Source: DASTFY01 sp963829955
Lineage (GTDB): Bacteria; Actinomycetota; Acidimicrobiia; Acidimicrobiales; Ilumatobacteraceae
Direction: 5' to 3'
Assembly: GCA_963829955.1 (NCBI GenBank)
Contig: CAWHKS010000016.1
Span: 65,850 to 129,849, forward strand
Length of the DNA stretch: 64,000 bases
A program made the position numbers and the translations under genes. The notes beneath the pieces are model-generated. The model was not told the origin of the DNA. It was given only the letters and a program-made list of their open reading frames with translations, and did not search any database. Shown piece after piece: positions 1 to 8,347 of the stretch; position 1 is the first letter of the stretch; each line of letters starts with the position of its first letter.

Positions 1-1556
1 CCAGGGCCTTGTGGAGCTGCTCGTGGACGTGGTGCTTCTCGAAGAGCGGGAGCCCCTCGGCCTCGGGGTCGTAGAACTCGATGCGGTCGGCCAGCTCGGG
101 GTTGAGGGCGCCCACGTAGTCCCTGACCTCGGCGTAGAGCTCGGGATCGTCGATGACGACGCCTCGGTAGTCGGCGTTGAGCTCCTCCCGGATGACCCGC
201 ACGGCCAGCCCCGGCTCCCGGTAGAGGAGCGACGGCGAGCGGACCTGCTTGGCCCTGGCGCTGATGGTCTCCCACTGGCCGGCCAGGCGCAGCACGTCGG
301 CCCGCAGCTCGTCCTCGCTCACGCTCTCGGCCGCCGTGCGCACGATCAGGCCGTGCTCCTCGGGCTTCACCCGATCCAGAATCGACCGCAGCCGCCGCCG
401 CTCGTCGTCGGCCAGCCGCTTGGAGATGCCGTAGGTCTTCGAGTTGGGGATCAGCACCACGAACCGGCCGGGGAGCGACACCTCCTGCGTGAGGCGCGCG
501 CCCTTGGCCCCGATCGGGTTCTTCGTGACCTGCGTGACGATGAGCTGCTTGTTCTTGAGGAGCTGCTCGATGCGCGGGCGGTCGGCGCCCCGGGACCGGT
601 CCTTGGCCGGCTCCAGCAGGTCCTCGGCGTCGTACTGGACGTCCCCGCGGTAGAGAACCGCGTTCTTGGGCGTCCCGATGTCAACGAAGGCCGCCTCCAT
701 CCCCGGCAGCACGTTCTGGACCCGCCCGACGTAGATGTTGCCGTGGATCTGGGCCACGTCGTCGGAGGGCCGGCTGACGTAGTGCTCGATGAGGTTGCGG
801 CCCTGGAGGACGGCGATCTGGACGAGGTCCGGGCGGACGTGGACGCACATCAGGTAGCGACCGACCGGGCGGCCGTTGCGCTCACGGCCCCGGCGGCGCT
901 CCAGCACGTCGGCGTCCAGGGCCACCGGCCCGGCGGGATGACCCTTGGCCTGGGCTCCACCCGTCCGGCTCGTCTTGCGGCGGCGCTTGGTCTTGTCCCC
1001 GGCCACGGACGCGGCGGCGCCGGAGGATCCGGGCTTGGCCCCATCGGCCGGCGGCCGGGCGACCCGCTCGGAGCGGGCTGACCGTCCAGCCGGAGCAGAG
1101 GACGCGGGGGCGGGGCGGGTGTCGCCGATCTGGGGCTTGCGGACGAGCACACGCTCGGCCGCGGCCGGATCCTGCACGCGCCCCTCACCGGGGAGATCAG
1201 GCAGTTCCTCGGGATCGACCGGCGCCCGACGGCGCCCTCTCGAACCGGCCGGATTCGAACCGGCCGGCCTCACGTCCGGCGGCGTCGCGCGAATCGACGG
1301 TGTCACCCGGGGTGTCCTCGAGACCATCCTCGAGACCATCGTCGTCGTCGGATTCCTCGCCGTCGGTGGCCGTCACGCCTGGGCGGCGACGACCCTTTCC
1401 TCCTCGGGAGCCCCGGCGCCGGCGGCGCGCCGCGGACGAGGTGCGGAGGGCGGGTTCGCCGTCGGCCTCGCCCGGGGCGCCATCAGCGCCCGGGGCGGTG
1501 TCGCCGTCGGCGGGTTCGGGCTGTGAGAGCTCCAGGGGGCGATCCTGCTCGGTCAT
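1..1556 (-). CDS. rne: Ribonuclease E/G, N-terminal part (cut by left edge, frameshifted)
   Basis: Endoribonuclease of RNA decay and rRNA maturation; only the amino part lies in the window. The ATG at 1556 opens a disordered head rich in Asp/Glu and with an Arg/Gly patch (RRRRRGSRGGKGRR), typical of actinobacterial RNase E. That frame stops at 1197, but the frame one base off is open from 1372 to the left edge and encodes the S1/catalytic part: GRYLMCVHVRPDLVQIAV, IHGNIYVGRVQNVLPGMEAA, AFVDIGTPKNAVLY, NPIGAKGARLTQ. One indel between 1197 and 1372 joins the two, close to a 15-bp tandem repeat near 1241-1270. It starts 15 bases after the DUF2344 gene, as in the usual actinobacterial order. The family is certain; the single-gene reading is an inference. 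Confidence 0.9.
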
Positions 1557-1571
1557 CCGTCTGTGTCCTTC

Positions 1572-2303
1572 TCATGCGCACGCTCCCAGAGCATGCGTCT
1601 GGGACGTCGCCGGCACCGGGAGGGGTTCCCGGCGGGCGCCGTCACGTTCGATCCACTGGTGGGTGCGGCGCACCCGGTGGGTGATGTCGATCGGTTCCGC
1701 CACCTCAGGGAAGCACGCCGCCAGCAGCTCGCTGGGACGCAGCGCCCGGGGTTGGGTGGCGAGATCGGCCAGCAGGACGGGCGGACCGTCTTGCGTGGTG
1801 GTCTCGACGCACAGGGCGAGGATGCCCGGCCGCAGGTCGTCGAGAGTCTCGTGGCCCTTGCGGCTACGGGCCAGGAGAAGGCTAGAGGCGGCGAGGGCAG
1901 CCGCGACCGCGCCCTCGGCCCTGGTGGGTGACACCTCACGCAGCTCGATCCGCCACGAGCAGGAGGTGACGTCCTGCTGGAGCGACGGCTCCCCGCCCTC
2001 GAGCACGGCGGCCGAGGTCACCGAGAAACCGACCGGCAGGGCGGCCGTGAGCCGATCAGGAAGGTCGTCGACGACGGGCTGCTCCACCAGGTCGACGTCG
2101 AGCAGCTCGACATCGGACTCGTAGCCCGTGGGCAGGGCGAGCCCGAAGTGGAGGCGGGGCCGCGGGGAGAAACCCTCGGTGTAGGCGACCGCCAGTCCGG
2201 CTCTGCGCAGTGCCCGCTCCCAGATGCGAGCGGCGTCACGATGGCTGGTCCAACGGACCTTGCCCTCTTTGGCGTATCGCAGCCGGGCGGTGACGCTGCT
2301 CAT
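1572..2303 (-). CDS. TIGR03936/DUF2344 family protein, 243 aa
   Basis: Radical-SAM-associated protein of unknown biochemical role, nearly always next to a TIGR03960 radical SAM protein. The start chosen is the ATG at 2303 (MSSVTARLRYAKEGKVRW), because its first bases form an ATGA overlap with the stop of the upstream radical SAM gene; a longer in-frame extension upstream would lie wholly inside that gene. The N-terminal KEGKVRWTSHRD and GFSPRPRLHFGLALPTG segments are the family's conserved blocks. The C-terminus ends in a short polar tail. Position between the radical SAM gene and rne suggests a link with RNA or ribosome maturation, but this is only contextual. Confidence 0.88.
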   Translation of the reverse strand: MSSVTARLRYAKEGKVRWTSHRDAARIWERALRRAGLAVAYTEGFSPRPRLHFGLALPTGYESDVELLDVDLVEQPVVDDLPDRLTAALPVGFSVTSAAVLEGGEPSLQQDVTSCSWRIELREVSPTRAEGAVAAALAASSLLLARSRKGHETLDDLRPGILALCVETTTQDGPPVLLADLATQPRALRPSELLAACFPEVAEPIDITHRVRRTHQWIERDGARREPLPVPATSQTHALGACA

Positions 2304-4261
2304 GCCGCGCCCACGCCAACCGGCTCCCGCCGGGACACCAGCTCGACGGGCACGACGTGCCCACGCGCGAGATCCTGGCCGGTGCCCTGGCTCCCGCCGG
2401 CGGGAGCCACCGGCGAGGCGACCACGTGCTCGAGCCCGTAGCCGGTGCAGACCCCGCAGTCGTAGCAGGGGGTCCAGCGACAGTCCTCGAGCCCGTGCTC
2501 GGCCAGCGCTTCCTGCCAGTCCTGCCACAGGAAGTCCTTGTGGAGCCCCGCCGAGATGTGATCCCAGGGCAGCACCTCGGCCTCGTCCCGATGGCGCAGG
2601 ACGTACCAGTCCATCGAGAGACCCTCGGCGGCCATTGCCTCCTCCCAGCGCCCCAGGTCGAAGTGCTCGCTCCACTCCTGGAACGTGCCACCCGAGCGCC
2701 AGACCCGTTCGATCACGCGCCCGACCCGGCGGTCACCCCGGCTGGCGAGGCCCTCGACCAGCGAGGCGGCCGGGTCGTGCCACTTGAGCTGCACGCCCCG
2801 CGCCTTGGCGGTGGCGTCGCGCAGGAGCTGGACCTTCCGGCGCATCTCCGCCATGGTGTTCTGGCCGAACCACTGGAATGGTGTGTGGGGCTTCGGGACG
2901 AAGCCGCCCAGGGAAACGGTGAGGGAGGCCCGGTTGGTGTAGCGCTTCCCCAGGGCGACGCACTGGCGCGCCAGGTCGGCGATGCCGAGCGTGTCCTCGT
3001 CGGTCTCGGTGGGCAGCCCGGTCAGGAAGTAGAGCTTCATGCGGCTCCACCCCTCGCTGTAGGCGGCGTCCACCGCGCCGTAGAGGTCTTCCTCAGTGAT
3101 CAACTTGTTGATGACGGAACGAAGTCGCCATGTGCCCGCTTCAGGCGCGAAGGTCAGACCCGACCGCCGCGCCCGTGCCACCTGGGCGGCGACGCCCACC
3201 GTGAAGGCGTCGACCCGCAGAGACGGCAGGCTGACGCTCGTCGGCCCGCAGAGCCCCGTGGAGTCCACTGTCTCCGCCACCACGCGCTCGATCCCCGAGA
3301 AGTCGGCCGTCGACAGCGAGGTGAGGCTCACCTCGTCGTAACCCGTGCGCAGGAGCCCCTCCCGCACCATGGTCCGCACCTGGTCGGCCGGGCGCTCCCG
3401 CACTGGCCTCGTGATCATCCCCGCCTGGCAGAACCGGCATCCCCTGGTGCAGCCGCGGAAGACCTCGACGGACAGCCGGTCGTGCACCACCTCCGTCAGC
3501 GGGACCAGTTGGCGCTTGGGGTAGGGCCAGTCCGCCAGATCGGCCACTGTGCGCTTGACGATCTGCGCCGGGACGTCCGGATACCGCGGGGTGATGGCCA
3601 CCAGCTGGGGACCGTCGTACGTGACGTCGTACATCGACGGGACGTACACGCCATCCACCGCGGCCAGCCGGCGCAGCACCTGGTGGCGGCTGCCCTCGGG
3701 CCGACCCGAGGCCGTCCACTCGCGGACCACCTCCGTGATCTCGGACACCACCTCCTCGCCCTCGCCGATGACGAACAGGTCGACGTACTCGGCTAGTGGC
3801 TCGGGGTTGAACGTGGCGTGGCCCCCGGCGGCCACCAGGGGGTGTTCGTCCCGCCGATCCTCGTTGCGGACGGGCACACCGGCCAGGTCCACGCAGGCCA
3901 GGACGTTCGTGTACACGAGCTCCGCCGACAGGTTGAAGGCGAGGAGGTCGAACTCGGACGCGGCGCGGTGGGAATCGACCGAGAAGAGGGGCAGCCCGTG
4001 GTGGCGGAGCTCGGCGTCCAGGTCCGTCCAGGGCGCGTAGGCCCGCTCAGCCACCGCGTCGTCCCGCTCGTTGAGGATCTCGTAGAGGATCTGCAGGCCC
4101 TGGTTGGGGAGCCCGATCTCGTACGTGTCCGGGTAGACGAGCAGCCACGACACCTTGCCCGGGCCGTGGACGGGGACGATGGCGCCGTCTTCGCAACCGA
4201 TGTAGCGGGCGGGCTTCTGCACCTTGGCCAGCAGTGGTTCGAGCCGGGGCCACAGCGTCAT
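2300..4261 (-). CDS. TIGR03960-type B12-binding radical SAM protein, 653 aa
   Basis: Radical S-adenosylmethionine enzyme of unknown substrate. The N-terminal third has the B12-binding-like fold of this family (LLVYPDTYEIGLPNQGLQIL, residues about 40-60). The [4Fe-4S] cluster motif CTRGCRFC (CxxxCxxC, residues about 265-272) is followed by radical SAM barrel segments. A C-terminal cysteine cluster CYDCGVCTG near residue 612 is typical of TIGR03960. The stop overlaps the start of the DUF2344 gene (ATGA), so the pair is translationally coupled. Full length; no odd features. Confidence 0.92.
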   Translation of the reverse strand: MTLWPRLEPLLAKVQKPARYIGCEDGAIVPVHGPGKVSWLLVYPDTYEIGLPNQGLQILYEILNERDDAVAERAYAPWTDLDAELRHHGLPLFSVDSHRAASEFDLLAFNLSAELVYTNVLACVDLAGVPVRNEDRRDEHPLVAAGGHATFNPEPLAEYVDLFVIGEGEEVVSEITEVVREWTASGRPEGSRHQVLRRLAAVDGVYVPSMYDVTYDGPQLVAITPRYPDVPAQIVKRTVADLADWPYPKRQLVPLTEVVHDRLSVEVFRGCTRGCRFCQAGMITRPVRERPADQVRTMVREGLLRTGYDEVSLTSLSTADFSGIERVVAETVDSTGLCGPTSVSLPSLRVDAFTVGVAAQVARARRSGLTFAPEAGTWRLRSVINKLITEEDLYGAVDAAYSEGWSRMKLYFLTGLPTETDEDTLGIADLARQCVALGKRYTNRASLTVSLGGFVPKPHTPFQWFGQNTMAEMRRKVQLLRDATAKARGVQLKWHDPAASLVEGLASRGDRRVGRVIERVWRSGGTFQEWSEHFDLGRWEEAMAAEGLSMDWYVLRHRDEAEVLPWDHISAGLHKDFLWQDWQEALAEHGLEDCRWTPCYDCGVCTGYGLEHVVASPVAPAGGSQGTGQDLARGHVVPVELVSRREPVGVGAA

Positions 4262-4309
4262 GACCTGAGCATCCTAGCCCGGGGCCCTTCCGCGCTCTTG
4301 TGAGCGCGT

Positions 4310-5470
4310 TCACAACCTCCGCATGTAGACGTTCTGCACCAGGCCGACCATGGCGAAGAAGGCCACCGTGGAGGACCCGCCGTAGGAGATGAAGGGCAGC
4401 GGAATGCCGGTGATGGGCATGATCCCCATGGTCATGCCCACGTTCTGGAAGACATGCCAGAGCAGAGCCGCGGCCACGCCGCAACACAGCAGCGAGCCGA
4501 GGTGGTCACGGGAGATCTGGGCCACCCGGAGACAGCGGACGATGAGGATGGCGTAGAGCGCGAGGACGCCCGCGCTGCCCAGCAGGCCGAACTGCTCGCC
4601 CACGGCCGAGAACACGAAGTCGGTGTGCTGCTCGGGGACGTAGCCGCCGTTCGTGCGCGGGCCCTGCATGAAGCCGTGCCCGGTGAGCTCCCCGGTGGCG
4701 ATCGCCGCCTGCGATTCCTGGGACTGGAGGATGAGCGCCTCGGTCGTCTCGTCGTTGGTCTCGGTGTCGGCGGAAACGAAGGTCGTGAGACGGGCGAACT
4801 GGTAGCTCTGCAGCGTCCCCGTGGCCACGACCAGGACGGCGGAGAAGACGGCCAGTCCCGTGACGAGCGCGATGTGGCGGGGGTTGGCCTTGGCAACGAG
4901 GAGGATGGCCATGGCGATGGCGACGAACACCGACGCCGTCCCCAGGTCCGGCTGGGCGATCACGATCAACACCGGAAGCGCCATGAGCCCGAGGGCGCGC
5001 ACGAAGCCCGGGAACGGCAGGGCCTCCCCGCGGTCGCTGGCCACGAAGGCCGCCAGCACGAGGATGAGCGTGACCTTGGCCAGCTCCGACGGTTGCAACT
5101 GGAACGGCCCGATCACGAACCACGCCCGGATGCCGTTGCGGGACCGGGCCAGGATGGTGACGGCGATCAGCAGGATCGTGGTGGCGCCGAAGAAGAACAG
5201 GGCCCAGTCGCGCAGCCGGCGGTAGTCGATGACGGCGGCCAGCGTCATCACCACCAGCGCGCCGCCCATGAAGAGGCCCTGGCGCTGGACGTAGTAGTAG
5301 GGGTCGAGCCCGCCCAGGCGGCGGGTCGGGCCGGTCGCGGAGTAGATCGCGGTCAGGCCGATGGCGCACAGACCGGCGACCGTGAACACGATCGTCCAGT
5401 CGAGCCGGCGCAAGGAGACGTCGCTGCGCCGGGAGAGCGACAGCGCCGGGGCCGGCGCGAGCACGACCAT
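4310..5470 (-). CDS. rodA: RodA, peptidoglycan glycosyltransferase of the elongasome
   Basis: SEDS-family glycosyltransferase that polymerises lipid II during lateral wall growth, working with the class B PBP encoded just upstream. The 386-residue protein is a multi-span membrane protein. It carries the loop EQHTDFVFSAVGEQFG (with the SEDS catalytic-region Asp) and the family signature GIPLPFISYGGSS near the C-terminus. The ATG at 5470 lies in the last of three 17-bp tandem repeats; a TGA overlaps it (TGATG), so translation is probably coupled to upstream termination. RodA rather than FtsW is assigned from its partner mrdA and the mreBCD context. Confidence 0.95.
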   Translation of the reverse strand: MVVLAPAPALSLSRRSDVSLRRLDWTIVFTVAGLCAIGLTAIYSATGPTRRLGGLDPYYYVQRQGLFMGGALVVMTLAAVIDYRRLRDWALFFFGATTILLIAVTILARSRNGIRAWFVIGPFQLQPSELAKVTLILVLAAFVASDRGEALPFPGFVRALGLMALPVLIVIAQPDLGTASVFVAIAMAILLVAKANPRHIALVTGLAVFSAVLVVATGTLQSYQFARLTTFVSADTETNDETTEALILQSQESQAAIATGELTGHGFMQGPRTNGGYVPEQHTDFVFSAVGEQFGLLGSAGVLALYAILIVRCLRVAQISRDHLGSLLCCGVAAALLWHVFQNVGMTMGIMPITGIPLPFISYGGSSTVAFFAMVGLVQNVYMRRL

Positions 5471-5518
5471 CAGTCCACCGAACCCATCAGTCCACCGAAC
5501 CCATCAGTCCACCGAACC
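5468..5518. repeat. Three 17-bp tandem repeats duplicating the mrdA stop / rodA start junction
   Basis: On the minus strand the unit GGTTCGGTGGACTGATG occurs three times without mismatch. Each unit contains a TGATG stop/start overlap. The first TGA (5506-5504) ends mrdA. The ATG sharing its A reads Met-Gly-Ser-Val-Asp and stops at the next unit's TGA (5489-5487); this repeats once more, and the third ATG (5470-5468) starts rodA. Two five-codon open frames therefore connect the two genes, each keeping the overlap. Confidence 0.97.
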
Positions 5519-7615
5519 CCTGGCGTCGTTGATGGCCATGCACGCCGAGTTGGGCATCGGGCCGATGGGGGTCGGGGTGGTCGCGGTCTTGTCCAGGGGT
5601 TCGGACTGGGCGACGGGCGCCATGGCGCTGCGGTCGCCGAGCGCGGAGAACATGCACTTGACGATGGGGGCCGCCGCCCAGGCGCCGAAGCCGGCGTCCT
5701 CTACGACCGCCGCCACCACATACTGCGCCGTGCCCGGACCGCCGTTGGGGCCGTAGCCGGCGAAGAGCGAGTCGTCCTTGTTGCCTTCCTGGGCTGCGTC
5801 CTGGGCCGTGCCGGTCTTCCCGGCGATGGGCATCGCGTTGTAGTTGTAGCCCTCGAAGGTGCGGCTGGCGGTGCCGAACGGCCGGCGGCTCGTGACCACG
5901 CCGGTGAAGCCGCGGTTCATCGTCTCCCACCAGTCCGTGTTGATGGCCACCTGTGCCTTGACCTCGGGCTTGAACTTCTCCAGCCAGTCGAACAGGTACG
6001 GGTTGACCCGGCCGCCGTCGCCGGGGTTGAGGTCAGGGGTTCCCGGCGCCACGATGCCCAGGGCGACCATCGGCCGCATCCGGTTGCCGCCGTTGGCGAA
6101 CGTGGCGTAGGAGTTGGTGAGCTGCAGCGGCGTGGCGCTCAGGAGGCCCTGACCGATGGCGAACAGCACGTTGTCGCCGACGAAGTAGCCACGGCCTTCA
6201 TCGGCGCTGATCACGGGCGGGTCCCGCTGGGCGAGGCGCTTCTTGAGCTCGGCGTCGGGCACGGTCCCTGAGATCTCACCCGGCAGGTCGATGCCGCTGT
6301 CCGCCCCGAAGCCGAACTGCCGCGCCACGTTCTGGAGCGTGGGGTTCTGAGCCAACTGCAGCTCGGCGCCTATGCGGTAGTAGTAGGTGTCGGAGGACAG
6401 GGTGAGCGCGGTGGCGAGCGAGATGGTGCCGTTGCCCCGGGCTCGGCCGGCGTTCTTGAAGATGCACTTGAACCGGGCGACGTCGCAGTCGGGGATCTGG
6501 TAGCGGCCCTCGTCGTCGAAGGGTGAGCCCGGCGTGATGACACCGCTCTGCAGCCCGGCGACCGTGGACACCAGCTTGAACGTCGAACCGAGCTGGAACG
6601 GGCTCGACACGGCCCGGTTGACGAACGGGGCCTGCTTGTCGGCGTCCGGGTAGAGCTCCGTGATCTTCTTGTTGCTGATGCCCTCGACGAACCACCGGTT
6701 GTCGAACGTCGGGTAGGTGGCCATGGCCAGGATCTCGCCGTTGCGGGGATCCTCGACCACCACCGATCCGGCCGGAGCCTCGAACGAGGGCCCGCCGCAG
6801 CCGCCGGTGAAGGCGTCGAATGGGCAGCGGGTCCGAGCCTCGCGCAGGCCCTGCTGCAAGGTCTGCTCGGCGTACTGCTGGACCTGGAGGTCGATCGACA
6901 GCACGACGTCGTTGCCGGGGACGGGATCCCGCCGGCTCACCTCCCGCACGATCCGGTTGCGGGCATCGACCTCGTAGATGATCTGCCCCGGCTTGCCCCG
7001 GAGCTGGTCCTCGTACTGCTGCTCGACGCCGGCCTTGCCCACCCGCTCGTTGAGCTTGTACCCCTTGGACGCGTACTGCTCCGCCGTCTCGGCGGGGATG
7101 GCGCCCATGTAGCCCACCATGTGGCTGGCCAGCGGGGCGTAGCGGTACACCCGCTGCCATCCCTCGCTCACCTCCACCCCGGGGTAGTCCTCGCGGCGTT
7201 CGCCCAGGTAGATGGCGACGGTCTCGGGGACGTCGTCGGCCAGCGGAAGGGGCCGGTAGGGGTCGAACTGGTCGTCGACGTAGCGGGCTTCGAGGTCCTC
7301 CACCGGCGTCTGCAGCGGGCCGGACAGCCGAGTGAAGAGGCGCTCGCGGATCTGCTCGCTGCGGATCTCCTCGCGATCGATGGTGACCGAGAGCACCCGC
7401 CGGTTGTCGGCCAGGACCATGCCGTGGCGGTCGAAGACCCGGCCCCGCATGGGCGCCAGTTGGACAGTGCGGGTGCGGTAGGTCTGCACGTCCTCGACCA
7501 GCCGCTCCGGCGACATCATCTGCAGGTACCACAGCCGGGCGAAGAGGGTGGCGAAGAGGGACAGGGCCACGATCCCGAGCACACCGAGGCGCAGCCCTCT
7601 TCCGTCCCTCGCCAT
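5504..7615 (-). CDS. mrdA: Penicillin-binding protein 2, elongation-specific transpeptidase
   Basis: Class B PBP that cross-links peptidoglycan during elongation; one membrane helix anchors it, with the rest extracellular. From the ATG at 7615 (MARDGRGLRLG) it has 703 residues: N-terminal helix at about 8-30, dimerisation domain beginning MRGRVFDRHG, and the transpeptidase domain with STFK (nucleophile Ser), SSDTYYY (SxN-type motif) and AGKTGTAQD (KTG). A longer in-frame extension to 7726 lacks family similarity. It is followed by rodA through a triplicated stop/start overlap. A 213-base hairpin-rich spacer separates it from mreD. Confidence 0.95.
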   Translation of the reverse strand: MARDGRGLRLGVLGIVALSLFATLFARLWYLQMMSPERLVEDVQTYRTRTVQLAPMRGRVFDRHGMVLADNRRVLSVTIDREEIRSEQIRERLFTRLSGPLQTPVEDLEARYVDDQFDPYRPLPLADDVPETVAIYLGERREDYPGVEVSEGWQRVYRYAPLASHMVGYMGAIPAETAEQYASKGYKLNERVGKAGVEQQYEDQLRGKPGQIIYEVDARNRIVREVSRRDPVPGNDVVLSIDLQVQQYAEQTLQQGLREARTRCPFDAFTGGCGGPSFEAPAGSVVVEDPRNGEILAMATYPTFDNRWFVEGISNKKITELYPDADKQAPFVNRAVSSPFQLGSTFKLVSTVAGLQSGVITPGSPFDDEGRYQIPDCDVARFKCIFKNAGRARGNGTISLATALTLSSDTYYYRIGAELQLAQNPTLQNVARQFGFGADSGIDLPGEISGTVPDAELKKRLAQRDPPVISADEGRGYFVGDNVLFAIGQGLLSATPLQLTNSYATFANGGNRMRPMVALGIVAPGTPDLNPGDGGRVNPYLFDWLEKFKPEVKAQVAINTDWWETMNRGFTGVVTSRRPFGTASRTFEGYNYNAMPIAGKTGTAQDAAQEGNKDDSLFAGYGPNGGPGTAQYVVAAVVEDAGFGAWAAAPIVKCMFSALGDRSAMAPVAQSEPLDKTATTPTPIGPMPNSACMAINDARGSVD

Positions 7616-7828
7616 AGGTCTTCCATTCTGCCGTGCCGAAACCCCCCAGCGGCCGTCACATGACGGTTTCGTGACAGCCAATGTTGGCGGGTGGAGTGGG
7701 GGTGCGGGGGCGTTGCCCCCGCACATGGCCCGCAGGCGGCTCCGCCGCCGAGGAGCCTGAGCGCCGCTGAAGGCGGCACCAAGAGATGGGGAGATCTCAA
7801 GGGGGGAAGGTTCCCTTCCCCCTGACGA
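7616..7828. other. Hairpin-rich mreD-mrdA spacer
   Basis: No gene. The spacer has several strong inverted repeats: GTGCGGGGGC / GCCCCCGCAC with a GTT loop (7702-7724), GGCGGC / GCCGCC with a TCC loop (7735-7749), a GCCGC / GCGGC pair around 7763-7777, and GGGGGAAGG / CCTTCCCCC (7802-7822). Such clusters can terminate transcription or protect the 3' end of an upstream mRNA. The mrdA promoter, if separate, must also lie here. Confidence 0.75.
7802..7822 (-). terminator. Candidate hairpin terminator after mreD
   Basis: A perfect 9-bp stem GGGGGAAGG / CCTTCCCCC with a three-base loop begins 7 bases downstream of the mreD stop. No clear run of T follows on the minus strand, so it is a stem-loop of unproven terminator function. 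Confidence 0.45.
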
Positions 7829-8341
7829 CTACACCGGCCGGCGGTCCCCGGCGAGGAGGGTGAAGCGCATGACCCGCACGGCCGGCCGGGTGAGGGCGGC
7901 GCTGACGACCGCCACGACCAACGTGGTGGGAATGAGACTGAGCGTGAGGACGGCCTCGGAGCCGAACACGGTCGCGACGACGGCGTAGGCCACCATCACG
8001 GTGCCGCTGGCCACGAACACGATGGCCATCTGGAGCCAGCGGTTGTCCCTGATGGCCTCGTTGCGGGTGAGCCCCACGATGAAGCCGGCGACGCAGAGCA
8101 CGAGCGGCCAGAGCCCGAACGGCGTCGTGAGCGCCAGGTCGTAGACGATCCCGAACGCGAAGCCGTTGACGGTGCCCCGCTGGGGACCGCCGACCAGGCC
8201 GCCGGCGACGGCGCACAGCACCACGAGGTCCGCGCTGGCGCCGAGGAAGTGCACCTGCGACACCACGACGGTCTGCAGCGTCACCACGAGGACGGCGAGC
8301 GCGGGCACGCGGAACCACGGCGTGTGCAGCACCGCGAGCAC
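7829..8341 (-). CDS. mreD: Rod shape-determining protein MreD, 170 aa
   Basis: Integral membrane partner of MreC and RodA in the elongation complex. The 170-residue protein is almost entirely hydrophobic, with about five membrane segments and few charged residues, the usual size and composition of MreD. Identification depends mainly on this and on its place six bases after mreC and before mrdA. The start is GTG at 8341 (MLAVLHTPWFRVP). Confidence 0.88.
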   Translation of the reverse strand: MLAVLHTPWFRVPALAVLVVTLQTVVVSQVHFLGASADLVVLCAVAGGLVGGPQRGTVNGFAFGIVYDLALTTPFGLWPLVLCVAGFIVGLTRNEAIRDNRWLQMAIVFVASGTVMVAYAVVATVFGSEAVLTLSLIPTTLVVAVVSAALTRPAVRVMRFTLLAGDRRPV

Positions 8342-8347
8342 GGGTCC

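Noticed and set aside
1197..1372. A separate small acidic gene ahead of rne (119 codons from 1556)
   Set aside because: Its Arg/Gly and acidic composition matches the usual RNase E head and there is no start signal for rne itself; a frame break is simpler.
4454..6271. A 605-codon open frame on the plus strand opposite rodA and mrdA
   Set aside because: High GC keeps antisense frames open; its residue make-up is the mirror of the real genes and it has no family match.
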